From Nanosynbacter sp. (lineage in GTDB: Bacteria > Patescibacteriota > Saccharimonadia > Saccharimonadales > Saccharimonadaceae), in contig JABZKD010000008.1 in the NCBI GenBank assembly GCA_015257455.1, forward strand, positions 1 through 33,281: a stretch of DNA of 33,281 bases. Direction: 5' to 3'. The position numbers and the translations under genes are program-made. This document shows, in pieces, positions 1 through 6,833 of this stretch (the stretch's first letter is position 1; the number at the start of each line of letters is the position of its first letter). Below the pieces are notes generated by a model, which saw only the letters and a list, made by a program, of their open reading frames with translations, ran no database searches and was not told the DNA's origin.

Positions 1-259
1 CTACATCATAAGGCAACAAAGTCAAAATCTCGCGATCCATTTTCACGTTATGCAAACTCACATACGGCACATTCATAATTACCGCCGTGGCATGCGAAAT
101 TGTTTCCGCGTCGCAAATTTTTTGCGCCACTAAATTGGCTAGTAGCGGCTGCTTATGTTTTTCTGCCTCTTCGACTACTCTTTTTACATCCGACTCAAAA
201 ACCAACCCTTCTTTAATCAAGAGCTGGATTACTTTTTCTTGCGAGTCATGTGTAAACAA
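1..259 (-). CDS. pilB: Type IV pilus assembly ATPase PilB/GspE, N-terminal part (cut by window edge)
   Basis: This is the first 86 codons of a minus-strand gene that runs off the left edge. It starts with TTG at 259, preceded by AAAGGAAAAG about 8 nt upstream. The only nearby ATG (250) leads to a stop after six codons in another frame. The translation ends in YVSLHNVKMDREILTLLPYD, which fits the N-terminal MshEN (T2SSE_N) domain of PilB/GspE hexameric ATPases, where a conserved hydrophobic-Val-x-Leu stretch is followed by a Leu-Leu-Pro turn. PilB powers pilus extension from the cytoplasm by acting on the inner-membrane platform. The catalytic Walker motifs would lie beyond the window. It is the last visible gene of the pilM-N-O cluster, 11 nt after the preceding stop. 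PilB is preferred over PilT because PilT lacks this domain. Confidence 0.8.
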   Translation of the reverse strand, partial: MFTHDSQEKVIQLLIKEGLVFESDVKRVVEEAEKHKQPLLANLVAQKICDAETISHATAVIMNVPYVSLHNVKMDREILTLLPYDV

Positions 260-270
260 AATCTTTTCCT

Positions 271-777
271 TTAATTTTCTTTCTTAGTTTCCGAAGTTTT
301 ATTCGTCGAAGTTGAACTATTTCCGGAAGTTTTATCTGAAGCTTCATTTTTCGATTTATTTTCGCCCTCAGAGGTTTTATCTGAATCTGCCTTCGTCTTA
401 GAATCTTCATTTTCATCGTCAGAAGTTTTCTTTTCGGCCTCTTCTTTTTTCTCTTCTGAGGCTTTTTCTTTCTTTTCTTCCTCTGCCGCAGTTTCTGGTG
501 TAGCACGACCACAAGCCACTAATTCGGCGCGGTCCAAAATTCCGTTACGGTCCACGTCTTCACAACTACCCACGTAAACTTCTACCGTTGGGTTAATCGC
601 ATCCACATTGAAGACTTCCGGATCAGGGCTCGTCAAATCTGCCGTAATTTTACCAATCGTCTTATGTTTCAAATAACGCGTATCTGGATCACCCAGCAAG
701 AAACTACAAGCGATAAATGTTAGTAAGACCCCCACACTGGCTACAAAAGTTACCGTGAAGATGTCTGAACGTCTCAT
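271..777 (-). CDS. Single-TM pilus-operon protein with a Cys-flanked EF-hand-like loop and charged tail
   Basis: A 168-residue protein with no recognised full-length family. It has a short cytoplasmic N-terminus (MRRSD), one membrane segment at about residues 7-28, an exported region, and a low-complexity Lys/Glu/Ser/Thr tail from about residue 95 to the end. Residues 74-85 (DVDRNGILDRAE) match the 12-residue EF-hand calcium loop: Asp at 1, 3 and 9, Asn at 5, Gly at 6, Glu at 12. The loop lies between Cys72 and Cys89, with the same spacing as in the upstream PilO-like protein. Its start overlaps the upstream stop by four bases (ATGA), so the two are probably translationally coupled. Its place between pilO and pilB suggests a part of the pilus alignment complex, in the position where PilP sits in other bacteria, but no PilP similarity is visible. 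The role is inferred from context. Confidence 0.7.
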   Translation of the reverse strand: MRRSDIFTVTFVASVGVLLTFIACSFLLGDPDTRYLKHKTIGKITADLTSPDPEVFNVDAINPTVEVYVGSCEDVDRNGILDRAELVACGRATPETAAEEEKKEKASEEKKEEAEKKTSDDENEDSKTKADSDKTSEGENKSKNEASDKTSGNSSTSTNKTSETKKEN

Positions 778-1760
778 TTCTCGTCCTCCTTTTCCTGCTT
801 TTTCTTTTCTTCTTCCGCCTGTTTCTTAGCTTTTTCTTCCGCTTTCTTCTTTGCCGCTGCGTCTGCCTTATCTTTCGACTCTTGTGTACGAGCCTTACCT
901 GAAGCATAAACTGTCGAATCTTTTTCACGCACCGCCGCACCCTTCGTGTAGTAAGCCGCGCCTTGAGCAGTTAATTCAAGTCTCGAAGATTTGGTGGTTA
1001 AATTCGAACTCCATTTAATCTGTGCACTCTCAATATTGAACGAACGAATCGATTTTTCCAAATTCGAGAGCACCTTCATCGTATCTTTTTCGTCCTTCTT
1101 TACCGAAATCGAAACTGGAATCGTTGAGACACCGACAATTCCACTATTCTTATAAGAATTTCCTGGCGATAATTGTTCTGGTTCAAATCCTGACAAAAGA
1201 AAAATCTGGTTAATTGAAGCTAAAAGTGCCTCATCATTTTTCTGCGCCGGCAACGCATCAGGAATTACCCTTAGAGCCGAACACATCTTAATCATATTGA
1301 GATTGTAAGCTTTTTCGTTATCGGTTTTTGAATTCAAATACAACTTCGAATAATCGATACGATTTTTATTTTCATCAAAACAGCTCTTCTGGCCATCGCG
1401 CGCAATCGATTCCAAATTCGTGTTATTTGCCATCGTCACCAAAGCGTTGTAACGTAAAGTATTAGCTAACTTCGAAACGTCCACCTTATTTGGATCGCAT
1501 TTCGCCAGTTCCTTATCGTTATATTTACCATCCTTATCCGTATCTTCACAGATACCAACATTCTTAATCGTCTGATAATAATTATTGATTGAAGTATCTC
1601 GCGCCGCAATTACTTTGCCATTAAAACTCATATATTTAATGAAGTAAACTGAAAGCACCAAACAAACCCCGAAACAGACCGAAGCTGCCAAAACAATCAA
1701 GGTAATCTGTTGCCTAATTTTATTAATTCGTACGCGTTTTGTTAAAATTAATTCACTCAT
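774..1760 (-). CDS. pilO: PilO-like type IV pilus alignment protein with EF-hand-like insert
   Basis: A 328-residue bitopic membrane protein. The start at 1760 (MSELILTKRV) is preferred over the longer frame opening at 1811, because the longer start lies inside the upstream gene while 1760 has AAGAAGGT just upstream. A basic N-terminus (TKRVRINKIRQQ) precedes a TM at about residues 19-42, and a periplasm-side region follows. The shape and the position after pilN fit PilO, which pairs with PilN to link the motor platform to the envelope. Residues 73-84 (DTDKDGKYNDKE) form a canonical EF-hand loop between Cys71 and Cys88. The last 50 residues are a Lys/Glu/Ala coiled tail. It ends with TGA overlapping the next gene's ATG, which shows that TGA is a stop here. 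Sequence identity to known PilO is weak, so the name rests partly on gene order. Confidence 0.65.
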   Translation of the reverse strand: MSELILTKRVRINKIRQQITLIVLAASVCFGVCLVLSVYFIKYMSFNGKVIAARDTSINNYYQTIKNVGICEDTDKDGKYNDKELAKCDPNKVDVSKLANTLRYNALVTMANNTNLESIARDGQKSCFDENKNRIDYSKLYLNSKTDNEKAYNLNMIKMCSALRVIPDALPAQKNDEALLASINQIFLLSGFEPEQLSPGNSYKNSGIVGVSTIPVSISVKKDEKDTMKVLSNLEKSIRSFNIESAQIKWSSNLTTKSSRLELTAQGAAYYTKGAAVREKDSTVYASGKARTQESKDKADAAAKKKAEEKAKKQAEEEKKKQEKEDEK

Positions 1761-1771
1761 TTTTACCTTCT

Positions 1772-3277
1772 TTAATTGTTTGTTCCTGCTGAAGTTTTTT
1801 GCCCCACACATTCCGCATCATCTTTTGCACAATCCTTCGCTGGTGCTGCAAACATGCCTTCCACTTGGAGATAGGAATCGGTTACGTTTTGACCCGATGG
1901 GCCGAATGTCAAAATGTGCTTATTCGTAAACTTGAAAAGTTCTGGATCCACATTAATAATTGTCGAGAAGCGCAAAACTAGATTAGAACTTGAATCACGA
2001 CCGTTTGAAGAATCCGTCACACGAATACCGTTTGGTACCATCTTACATTTATTTTCCGCTGACCATTTCACACTATCACCGTTCTTTTCGCCCTTATAAG
2101 TAATACAGCTACTTTCAAAGTGCGGCACGCTCGAAATTTTACCGTCCAATCCCATCGAAGGCGTATAAATATAATTTTTCACATTCTTAATTTTCTGCGT
2201 GCGGGTCTTTACACCATTCACTTCCGATTCTGAAACCTCCGCGTTCGTATCAAGCGTATCCTGAATGCCGTCATCCGCCGTACGCATTTTTTCGTGCTTA
2301 TACCAAAGATCAAATAGTGGACTGCGCCAAATCTTCTCGTCTGGAATAATCGTCTGAATATCGGTCTTGACTACATCGCCATTATTTTCTACATTGCCAC
2401 TCTTTTCAGTATTTTCCACATGCTCGACGTCGTCCGAAACATTTGATTTGGCTTTTACTTTGCCAAAATCACTATTTAAGTTTGTATTCGAAACATTCGA
2501 ATTATTATTTGACTGAGTCAAAGCCGATTTCTTTTGATGATCATTTCGTGAAGGATCACAATCCGTTAAACCGCGCTTCCAAATCGCATAAGTATTGCCA
2601 TTATCGGTCAAAATATTACCCGCCACATCCGTTTCTTCGATACATCGTGATGGAATCAAATTTCCCTGTGCATCCACATAACGACCATAATCATATTTCA
2701 TCAAATTCACTGATTTCTTAAATGATTCCAGCACGCGGTAATCAATGTACGGTTCTTCCCCCGCATTGGCCTGGGCATCAAAATTTATCGTCGAAGTCGA
2801 AAGATTCACATTCAAATCCGAAATCTTAATCGTGTCTTTATTGGTTGGAAAAAGATTTTTTAACACCGGAAAAACTCGTGACAACACTGAGCGATTATCA
2901 TTAATCGATTTCAATTTGGCTAATTGATCTTGAATATTTAAGAAATCTGGTAATTCTGAATATTGGTTAATTGTATTCGAAAGATTCTCGATGTGCTTTC
3001 CCTGACTTGCAATTGTCAAATCCTGGGCGCCCTTAAAAATCGCCAAAAACGCTGTAAAAACCGATGAAGCAATAATTACCACCACGCAACCAAACACAAT
3101 CATGTTGCGCAGCTTCATTAGCTTCAGCATATCCGTCTTGATATCTGGTACCAAGTTAATTTCATATTTACCAGTTTGCCCCGTCATCATTTCATTATCG
3201 GTTTCACCAGTAAAAATACTTTTAATGACATCAGGAATATCAGAAAGATGCATGGTTTTAAAATCGATTTTTTTCAT
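1772..3277 (-). CDS. pilN: PilN-like type IV pilus assembly protein, enlarged
   Basis: A 501-residue protein. A 40-residue cytoplasmic N-terminus carries the short motif YEINLVPDIKTDM; PilN proteins use an INLLP-type motif here to bind PilM. A TM at about residues 57-80 is followed by a coiled heptad region (SKLKSIND type, residues about 85-125), then a long exported domain with scattered cysteines and an Asn/Ser/Glu-rich linker near the middle. Typical PilN proteins are about 180-220 residues, so the C-terminal 300 residues are an extension not recognised here. The start codon overlaps the pilM stop by one base (TAATG), with AAAGGAG upstream. The PilM-PilN order is the standard core of the type IV pilus inner-membrane complex. 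Confidence 0.72.
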   Translation of the reverse strand: MKKIDFKTMHLSDIPDVIKSIFTGETDNEMMTGQTGKYEINLVPDIKTDMLKLMKLRNMIVFGCVVVIIASSVFTAFLAIFKGAQDLTIASQGKHIENLSNTINQYSELPDFLNIQDQLAKLKSINDNRSVLSRVFPVLKNLFPTNKDTIKISDLNVNLSTSTINFDAQANAGEEPYIDYRVLESFKKSVNLMKYDYGRYVDAQGNLIPSRCIEETDVAGNILTDNGNTYAIWKRGLTDCDPSRNDHQKKSALTQSNNNSNVSNTNLNSDFGKVKAKSNVSDDVEHVENTEKSGNVENNGDVVKTDIQTIIPDEKIWRSPLFDLWYKHEKMRTADDGIQDTLDTNAEVSESEVNGVKTRTQKIKNVKNYIYTPSMGLDGKISSVPHFESSCITYKGEKNGDSVKWSAENKCKMVPNGIRVTDSSNGRDSSSNLVLRFSTIINVDPELFKFTNKHILTFGPSGQNVTDSYLQVEGMFAAPAKDCAKDDAECVGQKTSAGTNN

Positions 3278-4323
3278 TAGTCATTGCTCCTTTCTGCCAG
3301 ACCGATTGCTACTCCGAATTCTGAGGCTACTGGAAGTAGTAATTTTTGTTGCTGCTCGTTTACGCGTACATATTGCCATGGATTACCCTGAATCGTCGAA
3401 ATACCAGTTTTTGCTTCAATATATTCTGCCATAAGAGGAATAATTCCCGCGTAACCCGAAAGAATAATTCCCCCAAATTGCGCACCAGTATATTTGTTCT
3501 GGAAGAAACGCACCGACTTCACTAATTCCATCGTAAAACCTTCCAAATTACTTGAAAGAGTTTGGTAAATTTTCCCTTCAAACTGATCTTGCAAAAGTCC
3601 ATACTGCAAAATAAACTGTTTTGCCTGTGCTTCTGAAATCGACAGCCCATTCGCCACAGTTTTAATAAAAGCCGAAAGTCCACCTGGAATCGAGCGCACT
3701 AATCTTGGCGCCCCTAGATACATCACTACGAGATCCGTCGAATTTTCCCCAAAATCAATAATCATCCGCGCATCTTCCACCCCAATCTGCGCCAAAGCTC
3801 TCACCATCGCAATTGGCTCTGGTTCCTGTGCAATCACATTTAGACCCAGCATTTCGATATCTTCGAGTCTTTCTTCAGCGTAAGCACGATCCGTGGATGA
3901 AATCAAAATTTCCGCCTTCGTATTGTCATTAGGTGAAACTCCCAAGACCGCGAAATCAATCTTTGCGTCATCCACTGCCATTGGAATATATTGGTCAGCT
4001 TCGTACTTTACGGTTTTCGCTAGTTCCTTCTCTGGTGCATTTGGCACCTCTATAATTGCTGTATAAGTTTTGCGCGCCGGCAAGCCAATTGCGATATTTT
4101 TGGTAGTAATACCCGCCTGCTTTTTCGCACCCAAAATCGTTTCGGCCAGTTTCCTACGACCCTGTTCCGAATCATCCATCGTAATTTTTTTATCCACCGG
4201 CACATAAGCAAACTTTTCCAGTGCCCAACCCTTCTCAACATCGCCCGATAACTGAATCATGCGAATTGAGTTGGTTCCAATATCCAATGCGAAGAAATCG
4301 CCCACACCACGTAATAGACTCAT
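3277..4323 (-). CDS. pilM: Type IV pilus assembly ATPase-fold protein PilM
   Basis: A 348-residue soluble protein of the actin-like ASKHA fold. The N-terminal phosphate-1 motif FFALDIGTNSIRMIQL, the PilM-typical stretch around residues 95-130 (VKYEADQYIP, a conserved helix), and a second nucleotide-binding segment MIIDFGENSTDLVVM at about residue 190 are all visible. PilM is a cytoplasmic ring component that binds the N-terminal tail of PilN and connects it with PilB. It is the first gene of the cluster. Length is normal for the family (about 350). There is no Shine-Dalgarno at the start; a TGTTATAAT promoter sits just upstream, so the mRNA is probably nearly leaderless. Confidence 0.9.
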   Translation of the reverse strand: MSLLRGVGDFFALDIGTNSIRMIQLSGDVEKGWALEKFAYVPVDKKITMDDSEQGRRKLAETILGAKKQAGITTKNIAIGLPARKTYTAIIEVPNAPEKELAKTVKYEADQYIPMAVDDAKIDFAVLGVSPNDNTKAEILISSTDRAYAEERLEDIEMLGLNVIAQEPEPIAMVRALAQIGVEDARMIIDFGENSTDLVVMYLGAPRLVRSIPGGLSAFIKTVANGLSISEAQAKQFILQYGLLQDQFEGKIYQTLSSNLEGFTMELVKSVRFFQNKYTGAQFGGIILSGYAGIIPLMAEYIEAKTGISTIQGNPWQYVRVNEQQQKLLLPVASEFGVAIGLAERSND

Positions 4324-4331
4324 ATAGCCTT

Positions 4332-4340
4332 ATTATAACA
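4332..4340 (-). promoter_or_regulatory. Extended -10 promoter of the pilus operon
   Basis: TGTTATAAT reads toward pilM. The expected start site (7 nt after the last T) is about 4325, two bases before the ATG at 4323, leaving no room for a ribosome-binding site. No clear -35 hexamer is visible. Confidence 0.65.
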
Positions 4341-4368
4341 TAAGCGAAATAGAATTCTTTAATTTTTA

Positions 4369-5283
4369 TTACAGGATTTCAATTGACTTTTTGCTCTTCA
4401 GGAAGCTAATTTCCTGCACTACCAAATCTTTGTATTCCCCCTCTGATTGAATAAAAATTCTCTGCTTTTCTTCAAAGTGAATCGTCTTATTTTTTAGCTT
4501 TTTCCCAGGAATTCCACTAAACATCGCTTGCAACATAAAAAACACCATGGCAAACAAATTATTCAAACGTTGTTCGGTGTAAAGAAAATTCTCCCCCAAA
4601 TAATAATCCCCGCCTTTCATTAGTCTTGCTACATTCTTCCCGTTCACCACCAGAATATCCGAATATTTTTGTCCATCGATCGTAATATAATCTTTCTTAC
4701 GATTCACAAAAAACCACATCAAAAGTGTCTTCAAAGAAAAGATTAAATTAAATTTCGATTTCCTCAATTTCCTACGTACTTTTTCATCATCAAAAATTTT
4801 CGTCGATTCTGCCATCATCCCTACCGTAAAATACGCCAAAGCATAACGAAAATGTTTTCCGTCTATCAAAGCTTCAATTGGAAAAACTTTTTTACCCGAA
4901 TTTGACCGTAAAATCTGAATAATATCATTAAAGTTTCCATATGGAATCACATAAAATTTTGCATCCTTGCCAGATTGCATAATCCCGTTCACTCCGATCC
5001 CCGCCGTACCGTCACCTCCGGCCACCAGCACCACGTCTCCATCCCCAATTAGATTCGCCAGTCTCTTCGCATTTTCTTCCAAAGTCGGCGACTCCACATC
5101 GAAGCGCAAAAAAGTAATTCCCTTCTGCTGCAAAATGAATTCTCGAAGTGTTGTCACCACTTCTTTTTCCACGCGTTTATAACCCGTACTTTTCCGGTTA
5201 CAAACTAAAATCACTCTCGTTCTCGTCCCCGCGAGCGTAGCCAAACGTTCTCTAATATGTTCCAGATCGGCTTTTTTCGACAT
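4369..5283 (-). CDS. Diacylglycerol kinase / lipid kinase family protein
   Basis: A 304-residue protein when started at ATG 5283 (MSKKADLEHI), which follows the upstream stop by one base. A longer frame from 5310 would lie inside the upstream gene. The DAGK catalytic (DGK/YegS/LCB5) family signature is clear: VLVAGGDGTAGIGVNGI at about residues 80-97, containing the nucleotide-binding GGDGT motif, and PYGNFNDI further on in place of the usual PxGTxND. The family phosphorylates diacylglycerol or related lipids at the inner face of the membrane with ATP. The substrate cannot be told from sequence. A hydrophobic stretch near residues 245-262 may touch the membrane. It is cotranscribed with the preceding small membrane protein. 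CPR bacteria usually take lipids from their hosts, so a lipid-recycling role is plausible but inferred. Confidence 0.78.
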   Translation of the reverse strand: MSKKADLEHIRERLATLAGTRTRVILVCNRKSTGYKRVEKEVVTTLREFILQQKGITFLRFDVESPTLEENAKRLANLIGDGDVVLVAGGDGTAGIGVNGIMQSGKDAKFYVIPYGNFNDIIQILRSNSGKKVFPIEALIDGKHFRYALAYFTVGMMAESTKIFDDEKVRRKLRKSKFNLIFSLKTLLMWFFVNRKKDYITIDGQKYSDILVVNGKNVARLMKGGDYYLGENFLYTEQRLNNLFAMVFFMLQAMFSGIPGKKLKNKTIHFEEKQRIFIQSEGEYKDLVVQEISFLKSKKSIEIL

Positions 5284-5284
5284 T

Positions 5285-5686
5285 TTAATTCCCGTTGCCG
5301 TAGATACCACCAGGCAATAGGAAGTTCAAAATTCCCCACATCAAAGCATAAACCAAAAGTCCAATCACAATTTGCATTGCGCGATCCTTCGCTGTTTTGA
5401 TTTTTCCTGGATCATTTTGTGAAGTCATATAAAGAAAACCGACATAGGTAAAACCCGCTACTGCACCCACGCCAACCCCGTAAGTTAGAATATTCACTAC
5501 GCTACCAATAATCGAAAAGAAAGCCTCTTCGCTGTCCGAAGTTCCACATTTAATAATCGCGGTTGGCACACCACAGTCTTCTCCCTCCGCGAATACTCTA
5601 GTCACCGGCAAAAAAGCCACCATTGACACGCAAAAAATCGCGAGAACTGGTAGCAAATTTAATAATTTTTGACAAAAATTTTTCAT
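5285..5686 (-). CDS. Small exported two-TM protein resembling TrbC/VirB2 pilin
   Basis: 133 residues from ATG 5686 (MKNFCQKLLN). An ATG at 5695 is in frame but lies inside the TATAAT box, so 5686 is the better start. A signal peptide (hydrophobic core about residues 9-30, with a likely cleavage after VFA) is followed by a short Cys-containing segment and two membrane helices, about residues 60-85 and 105-125, joined by a charged loop (QNDPGKIKTAKDRA). This architecture is that of TrbC/VirB2 small pilins and of the many similar small proteins in CPR genomes. No conjugation genes are nearby, so a conjugative role is not supported. It forms a two-gene unit with the lipid kinase gene. Confidence 0.6.
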   Translation of the reverse strand: MKNFCQKLLNLLPVLAIFCVSMVAFLPVTRVFAEGEDCGVPTAIIKCGTSDSEEAFFSIIGSVVNILTYGVGVGAVAGFTYVGFLYMTSQNDPGKIKTAKDRAMQIVIGLLVYALMWGILNFLLPGGIYGNGN

Positions 5687-5693
5687 TACTTTC

Positions 5694-5699
5694 ATTATA
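5694..5699 (-). promoter_or_regulatory. -10 box of the TrbC-like/lipid kinase operon
   Basis: TATAAT overlaps an upstream in-frame ATG and places the expected transcription start at about 5687, one base from the ATG at 5686. This decides the start codon and implies a leaderless mRNA. Confidence 0.6.
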
Positions 5700-5755
5700 G
5701 CGTATCTTGTGATTTTCGCACAGTTTCCCGTCCGAAAATCACCCGCTCCCCTATT

Positions 5756-6760
5756 TTAATGTAAATATTCGTGCAATTTTTTCGTATCTTTGTGCTTACG
5801 AAGCTTGGACAAAGCCTTCGCCTCAATCTGACGAATACGTTCACGCGTCACAGAAAATTCCGCGCCTACTTCTTCCAAAGTATGTGGACGACCGCCACCG
5901 ATACCAAAACGTAACTTCACTACTTTTTGCTCGCGTTCCGAAAGACTGGAAAGAATTTCCGCAATCTGTTCCTTCAACATCTGTGCAGCTGCTGCATCTT
6001 CTGGCGAAACGCGACCTTCATCTTCGATAAAGTCACCCAGCACCGAGTCTTCGTCGTCGCCATCGCGACCCACTGTCGCGTCGAGTGAAGCGATATCTTG
6101 CTTAATCTTCATCACATAATCGACTTTTTCTGGTTCCATGCCCATTTCTTTGGCAATTTCTTCCACCGACGGCTCACGGTTAAGTTCATTGGTTAACTTA
6201 CGAGTGGCACGAAGTACTTTATTAATCGTTTCCACCATATGTACTGGAATACGAATCGTTCTCGCTTGATCAGCAATCGCACGCGTAATCGCCTGGCGAA
6301 TCCACCAAGTTGCATAAGTCGAAAACTTGAAGCCCTTATCCGGATCAAACTTTTCTACAGCGCGCAAAAGCCCCGTATTTCCCTCTTGAATCAAATCCAA
6401 GAAATCCAAACCTCGACCCGAATAACGTTTTGCAATCGAAACCACTAGACGCATATTGGCTTCCACCATTTTATCTTTGGCTTTTTTCTCACCCTTCACG
6501 ATGCGATAAGCCAAATCTACTTCTTCCTCATTCGAAAGTAGTGGAATCTTACCAATCTCACGCAAGTACAAGCGCACTGAGTCATCCGCGAACTGATCTA
6601 CGTTCTCTGCCGTGATTTCCAAATCTTCATCTGTCAAATCATCTTCCGAGACTAAATCGTCATATTCTGGCTCTGGCGCACCATCCAGGCTAAAGGAGTT
6701 GAGGAGGTCTTCTTCCTCATTAATCTTGTTCTTATCTTTTTCCACGACATTTTTTCCCAT
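5756..6760 (-). CDS. rpoD: RNA polymerase primary sigma factor (sigma-70, RpoD/SigA)
   Basis: A 334-residue group 1 sigma factor. A short acidic N-terminus (about residues 1-55) stands in for region 1.1. Region 1.2 begins at DSVRLYLREIGKIPLL. Region 2 contains DLIQEGNTGLLRAVEKFD and the -10-binding helix KFSTYATWWIRQAITRAI. Region 3 starts near IRIPVHMVETINK. Region 4.2 ends the protein with the -35-binding helix-turn-helix TLEEVGAEFSVTRERIRQIE. It directs core RNA polymerase to housekeeping promoters, consistent with the many TATAAT boxes in this window. It lies downstream of dnaG with one gene between, a variant of the dnaG-rpoD arrangement. Confidence 0.95.
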   Translation of the reverse strand: MGKNVVEKDKNKINEEEDLLNSFSLDGAPEPEYDDLVSEDDLTDEDLEITAENVDQFADDSVRLYLREIGKIPLLSNEEEVDLAYRIVKGEKKAKDKMVEANMRLVVSIAKRYSGRGLDFLDLIQEGNTGLLRAVEKFDPDKGFKFSTYATWWIRQAITRAIADQARTIRIPVHMVETINKVLRATRKLTNELNREPSVEEIAKEMGMEPEKVDYVMKIKQDIASLDATVGRDGDDEDSVLGDFIEDEGRVSPEDAAAAQMLKEQIAEILSSLSEREQKVVKLRFGIGGGRPHTLEEVGAEFSVTRERIRQIEAKALSKLRKHKDTKKLHEYLH

Positions 6761-6768
6761 TGCACCAA

Positions 6769-6777
6769 TTTATATCA
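6769..6777 (-). promoter_or_regulatory. Extended -10 promoter of rpoD
   Basis: TGATATAAA upstream of rpoD predicts a start at about 6762, two bases before the ATG. No Shine-Dalgarno is present. Confidence 0.5.
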
Positions 6778-6833
6778 CAAAAAATCAAACACGTCAAAAT
6801 CTCTCCCTTGATTTTCTGTTTCTGCCCCTTTCT

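Noticed and set aside
774..777. Possible UGA recoding (UGA = Gly) as in Absconditabacteria/Gracilibacteria
   Set aside because: The PilO-like gene ends at a TGA that overlaps the next start in a typical ATGA coupling, and normal-length genes end without UGA read-through. The standard bacterial code fits.
5285..5686. Conjugation system component
   Set aside because: No VirB4, relaxase or coupling protein is nearby; only the membrane topology resembles VirB2/TrbC.
5686..5695. Start codon of the TrbC-like gene at 5695
   Set aside because: This ATG lies within the TATAAT box; 5686 fits the predicted transcription start.
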